A stretch of 18,826 nucleotides of DNA from assembly GCA_964644705.1 (NCBI GenBank), contig CAZXYF010000051.1:1-18826 (forward strand). Reading direction: 5' to 3'. Each line of letters opens with the position of its first letter. Position 1 is the first letter of the stretch. The position numbers and the translations under genes were made by a program. Origin of the DNA: CAZXYF01 sp964644705 (GTDB lineage: Bacteria; Planctomycetota; Brocadiia; SM23-32). The notes under the pieces were generated by a model. The model saw only the letters and a list, made by a program, of their open reading frames with translations, was not told the origin of the DNA and did no database searches. This document shows, in pieces, positions 1-7,125 of this stretch.

Positions 1-1133
1 ATGGCTGATAATGCCTGTTTCAGACATTCCTTCACCAGTTTCAGATACTGCCGGGCGTCGCGGGAAAATCTTATTTCCGTTTCATCATCCAGACGTATGA
101 GTGTGGACCGCATCCCGAAATGCCAGTCAGCGATGTTGGATACGCGTATGGCCCGGGCGCTGGAATTCGGGGGAGACACCCACAGGTTGCGACCGGTGAG
201 AGCAGAGCACTCCAACCTCTCCTCCAGAAAACAATTTTCGTAGATCAGAAAGGTCTGTTCGTCCGATGGTATTCCCAGGGCGTCGCGCAGAGCCTGGATT
301 CTTTCGCTTTTCAAATCGTGTGATCGGAAGACATTTTCGGGCAGATCCGAGAAGGAAAACAGGTATTCCTCCAGTGCGATTTTATCGAGATCGTCCACAT
401 CACCCTGGGTCTCATCGCCATACAGGATCTCATGTACTTTTGAATCCGGCACTCCCAGACTGGACGCAACCCGGTGCAACATGCGTTTTTCGGAGCCCTG
501 CACCACACCGTCGGCCAGGGCGCAGAGATACAGCTGGTGAATTGTTTTGAAAGCATCCTCAGGATCCCCGTGGAAATGAGAGACATCGATGCCAGCTCCT
601 TCCCGGATGATATCCTGTGTTTCGCCGGCGGGCAGGCCAATTTTTTCCGCCAGCGAGTGCAGAAAAGCGGATTCCACGGAACTCAATTCACCATCTGCTC
701 GAGCCATGAGTGTTGCACATTGGAACAGGAAAAGATTGCGCAGGTGCGGCTCGGCCACTTCAACAACCACGCTGGAGAGGATGCGCCACGTCTCCAGATC
801 TTCGAGTTCACCTTCCGTGGCATTTTCCACCTGATCCATCCGTTCGGTCAATTCCTCCGCACTGCTGGTGACTGGGCTGAGGCTTCCGTTGAAATCTTCC
901 GGTTCGAAGTCCCTCAGCTGAGTGAGCAGATCGAGGGCACAGTGGCGAGCCTCTTGCACCTCTTCGCAGAGCGAACCGGACAGATTGGCGGAGCCGGACG
1001 TTTCTTTCCGCTGGATTGCTTGAAGTTCTTCTCCCCAGTCTATCTCTTCCAGTTCATGTTGGAGCTCTTCAATTCGGTGCTTGTTCGCCTTTCGGACGAA
1101 CAGGTCCGTCAGTTGCATGGCCCGTTCACTCAT
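1..1133 (-). CDS. TerB-like (tellurite-resistance-fold) protein with C-terminal PH-like region, 3' end outside window
   Basis: An open frame of 377 codons runs from ATG at 1133 to the left edge without a stop, so the C-terminus is missing. Residues 1-45 are charged, helical and coiled-coil-like. Residues about 130-170 (FQCATLMARADGELSSVE) and 200-235 (LYLCALADGVVQGSEKRML) are two helical hairpins each bearing the ADG..s..E signature of TerB-like domains, which bind metal through acidic residues. Residues about 292-377 (FLIYENCFLEERLECSALTG onward) are beta-rich and may be a PH-like domain. There is no signal peptide or membrane segment, so it should be cytoplasmic. Its ATG overlaps the dinB stop as ATGA, implying translational coupling and the same transcript. 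The function is unknown; TerB-like domains occur in stress and envelope systems. The TerB-like call is moderate and the PH-like call weak. Confidence 0.72.
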   Translation of the reverse strand, partial: MSERAMQLTDLFVRKANKHRIEELQHELEEIDWGEELQAIQRKETSGSANLSGSLCEEVQEARHCALDLLTQLRDFEPEDFNGSLSPVTSSAEELTERMDQVENATEGELEDLETWRILSSVVVEVAEPHLRNLFLFQCATLMARADGELSSVESAFLHSLAEKIGLPAGETQDIIREGAGIDVSHFHGDPEDAFKTIHQLYLCALADGVVQGSEKRMLHRVASSLGVPDSKVHEILYGDETQGDVDDLDKIALEEYLFSFSDLPENVFRSHDLKSERIQALRDALGIPSDEQTFLIYENCFLEERLECSALTGRNLWVSPPNSSARAIRVSNIADWHFGMRSTLIRLDDETEIRFSRDARQYLKLVKECLKQALSA

Positions 1134-2362
1134 GACGACGTTCCTCTCGTTGAGTGGTCTCGATGTGTCGTTCCCCGCAGGGATGTGCCTCGATGAATCA
1201 CATCATCCCCAAAACGGTCTTTAATTGCGTCGATGGTTTCTCCCAGACGTTCCTGTTTTTCGGCTGACTCGGTCGTTACATTTCCCTCGAACAATCCGAC
1301 CTGCCGGTGTGTTGGGTCAACCAGATTCGACACGGTGACGCCGAGGAGCCGGATCTTTTTACCCCGACGGTTCACCCGCTCAAAGTTGGCCACAGCCAGA
1401 TGGTACAGCTCCGGCGCCTCCCGGACGCGGCGTTCAGTGGTGGTTGATCGGGTATAGGTGGAAAAGTCGTCCAGACGGACCTTCGTGGTCACTGTTCGTG
1501 CGCGCACCTCTTGCTGTCGCATACGCCGTGAGATTTTTTCGCAGAGGCCCATGAGCGTCCCGCAGAGAGCATCTTCATCGCCGGTGTCCTCGTTGAAAGT
1601 GTGTTCGTGTCCGATGGATTTCATTGTATCGTCAGTTTCCACCGGGCGGTCGTCAATCCCCCGGGACAGACGCCAGAGATGACGGCCGTGTTTCCCCATC
1701 CGTGCTTCCATCGCGTCCCTGGGCATTTGCGCGAGATCGCCTATAGTGCGGATTCCGAGGTCGGCGAGGGTTTTCTCCGTCTTTTCCCCCACCCCCCACA
1801 ACGTATCCACCGGGAGAGGATCGAGAAAAGATCGTATCTCCTCCGGTTCGACCACCACCATGCCATCAGGTTTGTCGAGGTCGGAGGCGATTTTGGCCAG
1901 CATTTTATTGGGAGCCACTCCCAGGGAAGCTGTGAGCTCGGTGCGTTCGTAAATCCGGTCTTTGATTCTCCGGGCGGCTGCCGTTTTATCGGATCCGAAC
2001 AGATGTTTCGTTTCGGTAACATCCAGAAATGCTTCATCGATGCTGATGGGTTCCACTTGTGGGGAGAACTCGGACAGGACCTGTTTGATTTCTCTGGAGA
2101 CCCGGGAGTACTTCTTTCCATCCACCGGCAGAAAAATGGCGTCCGGACACCGCTGATAGGCCCGGCTGATTGGTTGGGCGCTGTGAATCCCGTATTCTCG
2201 CGCGGCGTAAGAGCACGTGGATACTACACCCCGACCCCGACCCCCTTCCGGGTCCGCGCCAATGACCACCGGTTTCCCTCGCAGCTCTGGATTATCCCGT
2301 TGTTCGATGGCCGCAAAAAAGGCGTCCATGTCCACGTGAATGATGGTGCGAGACTCAGCCAT
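1130..2362 (-). CDS. dinB: DNA polymerase IV (Y-family translesion polymerase)
   Basis: A 410-residue Y-family polymerase that copies past damaged template bases. The N-terminal palm motif HVDMDAFFA supplies the first metal-binding Asp (D11) and the steric-gate Phe (F16). SIDEAFLDVT supplies D109 and E110. Helix-hairpin-helix thumb sequence (LWGVGEKTEKTLADLGIRTI) and a little-finger domain follow. QVGLF at 354-358 fits a sliding-clamp-binding motif, followed by a roughly 50-residue polar tail longer than in E. coli Pol IV (351 residues). The start at 2362 places the catalytic motif at the usual distance from the N-terminus, although no clear Shine-Dalgarno precedes it. It begins 43 bases after the tRNA-Ser gene, so it may be read through from the tRNA promoter. 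No LexA-type operator was recognised upstream. Confidence 0.97.
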   Translation of the reverse strand: MAESRTIIHVDMDAFFAAIEQRDNPELRGKPVVIGADPEGGRGRGVVSTCSYAAREYGIHSAQPISRAYQRCPDAIFLPVDGKKYSRVSREIKQVLSEFSPQVEPISIDEAFLDVTETKHLFGSDKTAAARRIKDRIYERTELTASLGVAPNKMLAKIASDLDKPDGMVVVEPEEIRSFLDPLPVDTLWGVGEKTEKTLADLGIRTIGDLAQMPRDAMEARMGKHGRHLWRLSRGIDDRPVETDDTMKSIGHEHTFNEDTGDEDALCGTLMGLCEKISRRMRQQEVRARTVTTKVRLDDFSTYTRSTTTERRVREAPELYHLAVANFERVNRRGKKIRLLGVTVSNLVDPTHRQVGLFEGNVTTESAEKQERLGETIDAIKDRFGDDVIHRGTSLRGTTHRDHSTRGTSS

Positions 2363-2405
2363 TGTTGCCGTTTGGTGAAAAAGACTCTGGCAGTTAAAAA
2401 GAAAA

Positions 2406-2496
2406 TGGCGGAGAGGGAGGGATTCGAACCCCCGGTCCCGCTATGCGGGACAGCGGTTTTCGAAACCGCCCCGTTTGGCCGCTCCGGCACCTCTCC
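2406..2496 (-). tRNA. tRNA-Ser, anticodon CGA (reads UCG)
   Basis: The minus strand folds as a class II tRNA. The acceptor stem GGAGAGG pairs with CCTCTCC, the discriminator is G, and CCA is encoded at 2408-2406. The anticodon stem GCGGT/ACCGC encloses the 7-base loop TTCGAAA, giving anticodon CGA. The long variable arm GTCCCGC-ATA-GCGGGAC is the hallmark of tRNA-Ser. The T arm contains GGTTCGAATCC. The gene lies between the sigma-54 activator and dinB. The T-rich TTTTCTTTTT directly after CCA could help 3' processing or termination. Confidence 0.97.
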
Positions 2497-2552
2497 ACCG
2501 TGTATGGCAGAACATGTTCATGCACCTTGTATGATGGTTCCACAGGGATATT

Positions 2553-2581
2553 ACTGTAGTCCACAAAACGGTTTGGGTCAA
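2553..2581 (-). promoter_or_regulatory. Sigma-70-type promoter for tRNA-Ser
   Basis: On the minus strand, TTGACC (2581-2576) matches the -35 consensus at 5 of 6 positions. It is followed by a 17-base spacer and TACAGT (2558-2553), 4 of 6 for the -10. The predicted start near 2546 lies about 50 bases before the mature tRNA 5' end. It falls between the sigma-54 activator stop and the tRNA, so it would give the tRNA (and possibly dinB) independent transcription. Predicted from sequence only. Confidence 0.6.
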
Positions 2582-2594
2582 GAAGGTCAGAACA

Positions 2595-4169
2595 TCACGG
2601 CCGGAATCTGGACCAATCGATCCCGAGTTTTCTCATGCGGCTGCGTAGAGTATGGGGGTTGATTTCAAGCAGTGTGGCCGCTCCATCCTCGCCCTCTATC
2701 TGGCCATCAGTTTGCTTCAGTGCTTTGATGATGTGGCGCCGCATCGCCTCATCGAGCGGAGGGATTGGCTGGTGCGCCTGCCCGGCAGATTCGGTATTTT
2801 CACCCTGCCCGGTGGCCTCGCCCAGTTGTTGGTGGACCCCCTCTCCCAGGCCCAGTGCATCGGCCACTTCCAGACCTTCTCCATCCCCCAGAATGGCCGC
2901 TCGTTCGATCACGGATTTCAGCTCGCGTACGTTTCCGGGCCACTCGTATGATTGCAGCAGTTCGACATCGGTGTCTGAAGGCATCTGTTCGGGGAGCCCG
3001 AGGCGTGAGGCAGCTCTGCGGGCAAAATGTCGGGCCAGACCACCGATATCTTCTTTTCGCTCCCGAAGGGGAGGAATCACGACCGGGAAGGCCACGATGC
3101 GATACCAGAGGTCCTGACGAAACGTTCCCTCCTGGACCATCTCCCCCAGATCCCGGTGCGTGGCGGCGATGATGCGCACATCGACGTGTACCGGCGACTC
3201 TCCCCCGACGCGTTCCAGCTGGCCCTGCTCGATGACCCGCAGCAACCTGACCTGGGCGGCCGGAGGCAGTTCCGCGACTTCATCCAGGAGCAGGGTTCCC
3301 TCATCCGCCCGCTCGAACCACCCTTTTCGCTGCGTTGTGGCTCCTGTGAAACTCCCTTTTTCGTGCCCGAACAGTTCGCTGTCGATCAGTTCCGGGGGGA
3401 TAGCACCGCAATTGACGCGGATGAAAGGCCCTTCACCGCGGGGGGAGCGGTCGTGGATGGCTCGAGCAATTACTTCTTTCCCCGAACCCGTTTCACCCAA
3501 AAGCAGCACGGGCATGTCCGATGTAGCCACCAGCTCAACCCGCTCCATGACGTTTTTCAGTCCCCCCTCAGCTCCGACAATCCGTTCGCTTATTTCGCGG
3601 CGGCCCAGTTTGGTCAGGAGGGCCCTTTTATCCGCTTCGGCGGCCTCCCGGAGCGCTTGCAGCTCCCGCAGGCGGCGGTCGTTCTCCAGGGCCACCGCCA
3701 ATGGTTCCAGCAGTTTTGTGCCGAGCTGATCATTCCACTGTTCAGCTTTTTCGTCCGAAAAAGTTCCCACAATCATCATACCCAGGGTATCGTGTGTGCT
3801 GCACAGAGGCCCGACAAGGGTGTAGCCCTGAAACCACTCCGGTGGGAGTTGGGTGAAAGGTTGCGGGAGCGTGTTGGCCGGTTCCCCAAGATGCCGCAAA
3901 TCCCCCTTCCGGCACCAGCTGACCAGCTGCTCCATCTGTTGATCGTCCGTGTGATGAAGCATTGTCTCGGTGCTCTGATTGCCCGCTGGGTCCGTCGAAG
4001 CGCGCAACTCGAGGTGGTTTTCGGCTGGGTCAAGGGTGGCCAGTTCCATGCGATCATGAGGGAGTGCTGGCTGGATTATCTCCGACAGCCGGACCACGGA
4101 ATCAGCGATCTCGATGTGCCGGCATGCTTCCCGCCAGATATCCAGAAGGAGTTCCTGAGGTCGCTCCAT
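2595..4169 (-). CDS. Sigma-54-dependent transcriptional activator, FhlA/NorR type (GAF-AAA+-Fis HTH)
   Basis: A 524-residue enhancer-binding activator that would use ATP to open sigma-54 RNA polymerase promoters. Residues about 1-165 look like a GAF sensor domain rather than a phosphorylated receiver, followed by a short coiled coil (165-190). The AAA+ domain has Walker A GETGSGKE (225-232), the sigma-54 contact loop GSFTGA (272-277, usually GAFTGA) and Walker B GTLLLDEV (291-298). EWPGNVREL is at 409-417. The Fis-type HTH is near 488-517 (AATLLEINPHTLRSRMRKLG). I chose ATG 4169, preceded by GAGGGG 10 bases upstream. The open frame extends to 4421, but that extension overlaps the UroD-like gene and lacks family sequence. 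FhlA-type activators often control hydrogenase or formate genes, so the hydrogenase operon is a candidate target (inference). Confidence 0.93.
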   Translation of the reverse strand: MERPQELLLDIWREACRHIEIADSVVRLSEIIQPALPHDRMELATLDPAENHLELRASTDPAGNQSTETMLHHTDDQQMEQLVSWCRKGDLRHLGEPANTLPQPFTQLPPEWFQGYTLVGPLCSTHDTLGMMIVGTFSDEKAEQWNDQLGTKLLEPLAVALENDRRLRELQALREAAEADKRALLTKLGRREISERIVGAEGGLKNVMERVELVATSDMPVLLLGETGSGKEVIARAIHDRSPRGEGPFIRVNCGAIPPELIDSELFGHEKGSFTGATTQRKGWFERADEGTLLLDEVAELPPAAQVRLLRVIEQGQLERVGGESPVHVDVRIIAATHRDLGEMVQEGTFRQDLWYRIVAFPVVIPPLRERKEDIGGLARHFARRAASRLGLPEQMPSDTDVELLQSYEWPGNVRELKSVIERAAILGDGEGLEVADALGLGEGVHQQLGEATGQGENTESAGQAHQPIPPLDEAMRRHIIKALKQTDGQIEGEDGAATLLEINPHTLRSRMRKLGIDWSRFRP

Positions 4170-4227
4170 AACTATTTTACCCCTCATCGCAGAAACGAAG
4201 AAAAACGTTTTGTCTCCAATATCTGGT

Positions 4228-5160
4228 TCAGAAACGAGTATCGCAGAAATCGTGATATACCGAAAGCATATATTCGTAATTCTCCAGCGGCATACCCGGG
4301 AAGACGGTATTGGATGTTCCAAAGATGTAACCCCCGCCCGGTGATGCATGTTCCAAACAGTACAGTGCCGATTCTCGAATGGCTTCGCGGGGGCCATCCT
4401 GGAGGAGATTGCATTGCACATTGCCCATCAGAGCCATCTCACCTTCACATCGTTGAGCCACCCGGTCAATGTCCATTCCCGCCATGGGGTCCACGGATTG
4501 AAAACAGGCAGCATTGAGCGACAGAAATTGATCAAACAGGGGCATCACATCGCCGTCTGAGTGCACAAAGGGGAAGGCGCCTGAATCTCTCGTGTGCTCG
4601 ACCTGTCGCTGCAGGTAAGGAGTAACGAACGTTTGGAACTGGTCCGGGGACATGAACGGCCCGTCGTTGAAGGCCACGTCATTGACCAGAAGGATAAAGT
4701 CGGCTCCGGCCTCGGTGAGGCGGTCGATCTTTGTTATTGCCCGCCGGGTGAGTTTTTCGGCCACCCGATGAATGTGGTCGGGGCGATCGTATAAATCCAT
4801 CGCGAACTGATTCCAGTCCTCAATGTACTCGATGGACCATACGGTATGTCCCACGATACTGCCAATCAGAATATCATCGCCGAACGTCTTTTTGGCGGCC
4901 ACAACACCATCGGGGTCGCTCCATGGATAAAAAACCGCCAGAGCATCCCAGTTATAAGCGTCGACAATCTTTTCATATATTTGCATGCACTTTGTGATGA
5001 GCTTTTCCTTCCCCCGCGGTGTGCAGCTCTTCCATTCGTTCTGTTCCGGGAAAGACATCCCGAAAGCCTCCTGCTCCAGTTCGAACATTGTCTCGAAGTG
5101 AGGGGGGCGGTCCGGTTCCTCAAAACGGAGCGCCTTTAGCATTCGATCCTTACCCGTCAT
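4228..5160 (-). CDS. Uroporphyrinogen decarboxylase-family (UroD/MtaA-like) protein
   Basis: A 310-residue TIM-barrel protein of the UroD superfamily, which holds heme-pathway decarboxylases and cobalamin- or coenzyme-M-dependent methyltransferases of anaerobes. Family landmarks are MLKALRFEEPDRPP near the N-terminus, ADFILLVNDVAFNDGPFMSP (153-172), FVHSDGDV (198-205) and GNVQCNLL (247-254). The N-terminal GRY signature of true HemE is absent, so heme synthesis is unlikely. MtaA/MtbA enzymes bind zinc through HxC. Here the equivalent is H200-S-D202, so zinc ligation, if any, must differ; C250 is nearby. AAGGAG lies 8 bases before the ATG. It follows the sigma-like gene by 36 bases and precedes the sigma-54 activator by 58, suggesting one transcript. 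The substrate is unknown; a methyl-transfer role is inferred from the family. Confidence 0.85.
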   Translation of the reverse strand: MTGKDRMLKALRFEEPDRPPHFETMFELEQEAFGMSFPEQNEWKSCTPRGKEKLITKCMQIYEKIVDAYNWDALAVFYPWSDPDGVVAAKKTFGDDILIGSIVGHTVWSIEYIEDWNQFAMDLYDRPDHIHRVAEKLTRRAITKIDRLTEAGADFILLVNDVAFNDGPFMSPDQFQTFVTPYLQRQVEHTRDSGAFPFVHSDGDVMPLFDQFLSLNAACFQSVDPMAGMDIDRVAQRCEGEMALMGNVQCNLLQDGPREAIRESALYCLEHASPGGGYIFGTSNTVFPGMPLENYEYMLSVYHDFCDTRF

Positions 5161-5196
5161 GTTCCTTTCTCCTTTTGTGTGCGCGGTCTCAACAGC

Positions 5197-6726
5197 TTAG
5201 CAAGACTCTGATCTGATTTCATTCTGGACTAATCTGTCATATCCCTTCTGATCGAGGCTCAGGCGTTGAACCAGCGGTTCAATCAGTTCTGTGGTGGGGG
5301 TTGGGGATAGATTATATCGTTCAACGACCTTCTTCATCCGTTCGTCTTCAATGTCTCCAACGTTAAAGCTTTTCAGTCGGCGCACAGCAAAAATAAGGGC
5401 CTGCTTTTCCTCGTCTTGTTCGAGCTGTGTTGGGGACTTTTCGGCGGCATCTGAGCTGGCCTGATAGTTGGTTGAGGGGACGGTTCGGGCAAAGTTCTTC
5501 ATCAATTCCAGTCGGACGAAGCGGCCGAATTCGGCCTGTTTGCGGGAGTTGAATCGCTCCACACAGATCAGAACGCATACACAGCCCTCATCAACCAGGT
5601 CGGCGAATCCCACCTCGGGGCCCTGATGTTGCCGGGCGGTCTCAAAAATTGTGGGCAAGGACTGCCCGAGCAGACGGCGCCGGATGCTCTGGATAACGGC
5701 AAGTCTCGATTCCAGGGCATCCAGGTCAGAAGAGGCTACGTAGCGTGTTGGGTCGAGTTTTTCAGCCAGCTTCTGAGCCCTGTGTTTCAGACAATGGTAC
5801 AGGTGGAAAAGCTGGCGTTGAGATAGGGGAGGCTCCGGATGCAGCATATCGGAGGGCCCCTGCGTGGTTCTCGTGGCCGCATTCTCGTCCTCGGGTAACT
5901 GCGATGTTTTATGCCTCAGTTCCCGTGCGCGCTCCTGATTGATAATCCGGTAAACGCTGGATCGGGAGCGGTTGTAATGTTCCGCCAGGCGCTGTGCGCG
6001 TTCTCCGTTGCGGTATCGGCGGTAAAGCTGTTTTTTTGCATTGAGACTCAGCGTGTCCCGGCCGGATGGATTCCTGGCTTCGCCTTCCGTGTGGTTCTGT
6101 GTGATGACCCGCCGGACCGTTTCCGGGGCCCGTTGCACTTCCCGAGCAACTTGTTCGGCCAGCGCCGTGGGAGAAAGATCCTTTGTCTGCTTCACCTTCT
6201 CGTATCGGGCCCGAATCCGGCGTTCTTCCTCCTCGGAGAGGGGGGAAAATCTGGCGGACTGATCGATGAGGTCAGCATTGCGGGCGGCGAAACGCCTGAG
6301 CGCCTCCTCTCGAACCCCCATCCGTTCCACGCCATCCTGGAACCGGTACTTACGGGTGACCAACCCTTTGTCCCTCCAGCGATACACGGTGCGTTTGCTG
6401 ACGTTATATCTCGCGGCCACGTCCGCAACCGAGTAAACGGTCTCCGGTATCTCCTCTACGGGGACGGGATAAGAGGCCGAAACCTGTTCGAGCATTTGCT
6501 GCAAATCGTGGCAGAGTTCGGCCCCGCCAATGGTTTCCACGGGCAGATCGGACGATTGGAAACCTGTTATTCGGTAATAGACGAATTCCAGTGAATAGAC
6601 TCGGTTGGGATTGAGATCCAGCAGCAGAGCCTCAATGCGATCAGCATGTTTGCGACGGACCGACGAGGGGTTCATCAGCAGTTGCCGGCCCAGACCTTTG
6701 ATGTTTTCGTTGGTGTAATCGGCCAT
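5197..6726 (-). CDS. Multi-HTH protein with C-terminal sigma-70 region-2-like domain
   Basis: A 509-residue protein (from ATG 6726). Residues 98-125 (YSVADVAARYNVSKRTVYRW) are a MerR/excisionase-type helix-turn-helix. Possible further HTHs lie at 185-208 (LAEQVAREVQRAPETVRRVI) and 234-271 (RAQRLAEHYNRSRSSVYRII). Residues about 300-417 resemble sigma-70 regions 1.2 to 2.4: LFHLYHCLKHRAQKL, then FADLVDEGCVCVLICVERFN and FGRFVRLELMKNFARTVP. This parallels the core-polymerase-binding and -10-recognition segments of sigma factors. No convincing region 4 follows; the last 90 residues are of unknown type. It may be an unusual sigma factor or a regulator derived from one. The frame is open to ATG 6849, but residues upstream of MADYTNEN look non-coding and neither start has a clear Shine-Dalgarno. 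It heads a likely operon with the UroD-like gene and the sigma-54 activator. Confidence 0.8.
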   Translation of the reverse strand: MADYTNENIKGLGRQLLMNPSSVRRKHADRIEALLLDLNPNRVYSLEFVYYRITGFQSSDLPVETIGGAELCHDLQQMLEQVSASYPVPVEEIPETVYSVADVAARYNVSKRTVYRWRDKGLVTRKYRFQDGVERMGVREEALRRFAARNADLIDQSARFSPLSEEEERRIRARYEKVKQTKDLSPTALAEQVAREVQRAPETVRRVITQNHTEGEARNPSGRDTLSLNAKKQLYRRYRNGERAQRLAEHYNRSRSSVYRIINQERARELRHKTSQLPEDENAATRTTQGPSDMLHPEPPLSQRQLFHLYHCLKHRAQKLAEKLDPTRYVASSDLDALESRLAVIQSIRRRLLGQSLPTIFETARQHQGPEVGFADLVDEGCVCVLICVERFNSRKQAEFGRFVRLELMKNFARTVPSTNYQASSDAAEKSPTQLEQDEEKQALIFAVRRLKSFNVGDIEDERMKKVVERYNLSPTPTTELIEPLVQRLSLDQKGYDRLVQNEIRSESC

Positions 6727-6863
6727 TCCAGAGACTTTCGACAGTAGTGCGTAGTGCGAACGTGTTGCTCTCCCGGGGAAAGCTGCCATCATCCTGTGCC
6801 CGGGGTCACGAGTGACCCTCGCGCTTCCCCGCGTGGTTTCTTCATACATGTCCGGGCGTGAAC

Positions 6864-6879
6864 AGGGTAACGTTTTGCT
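6864..6879 (+). promoter_or_regulatory. Weak sigma-54 (-24/-12) promoter candidate
   Basis: AGGGTAACGTTTTGCT has GG and GC exactly 10 bases apart and the TTGCT of the -12 box, but lacks the CAC after GG of the -24 consensus. It lies about 250 bases upstream of hydB and points toward it. It is listed because an FhlA-type activator is encoded nearby. Chance occurrence is quite possible. Confidence 0.2.
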
Positions 6880-6980
6880 CCCCGGCTGAGAAGCGCGGAT
6901 GCGAAAAACAAGAAGTTACCGCACATCGCAGCTCGGGGGTACAGGGGCGACTTTTCTATCTGAATTTTTTTGCTCGGTAC

Positions 6981-7009
6981 TTTACACAAGCGGCATGTCT
7001 TCGTAAACT
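6981..7009 (+). promoter_or_regulatory. Sigma-70-type promoter candidate for hydrogenase operon
   Basis: TTTACA (6981-6986, 5 of 6 to the -35 consensus), a 17-base spacer and TAAACT (7004-7009, a weaker -10). The predicted start near 7016 would give a leader of about 110 bases before hydB. Sequence-based prediction only. Confidence 0.45.
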
Positions 7010-7125
7010 TAGGTATCCACGCGGAGCCGTATCTATTGAAATGAGTTGTATTGCCATTCACATTGTTCATCTCGCGCGGCATCAGCCGTGGGTTGAATAC
7101 GCCAACTGTCAGACAGGAGTTATCT

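Larger units (their letters stand above)
6727..7125. other. Divergent intergenic region between sigma-like gene and hydrogenase operon
   Basis: About 400 bases separate the two divergent genes. It holds one sigma-70-like promoter toward the hydrogenase (6981-7009), a weak -24/-12-like element (6864-6879), and the Shine-Dalgarno AGGAG (7115-7119) of hydB. I recognise no small gene, RNA or riboswitch in it, and no convincing promoter for the minus-strand gene. Confidence 0.6.

Noticed and set aside
474..1196. A 240-codon plus-strand open frame at the left end
   Set aside because: The minus-strand frame here is longer, starts by ATGA overlap with dinB and has TerB-like motifs; the plus frame has none.
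2510..2519. The perfect palindrome GAACATGTTC upstream of the tRNA and dinB, considered as a LexA operator
   Set aside because: Gram-positive LexA boxes need GAAC and GTTC separated by four bases and E. coli boxes are CTGT-N8-ACAG; here the spacing is two. It also lies within the predicted tRNA precursor.
1601..2662. A 353-codon plus-strand open frame over dinB and the tRNA
   Set aside because: It crosses dinB catalytic motifs and the whole tRNA gene antisense and has no family sequence.
3027..4517. A 496-codon plus-strand open frame opposite the sigma-54 activator and the UroD-like gene
   Set aside because: It is antisense to two genes with clear family motifs, has no recognisable domain and spans their boundary; GC-rich codon usage produces such shadows.
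7106..7116. Small inverted repeat CTGTC-A-GACAG next to the hydB ribosome site
   Set aside because: A one-base centre leaves at most a 4-bp hairpin, too weak to claim control of translation.
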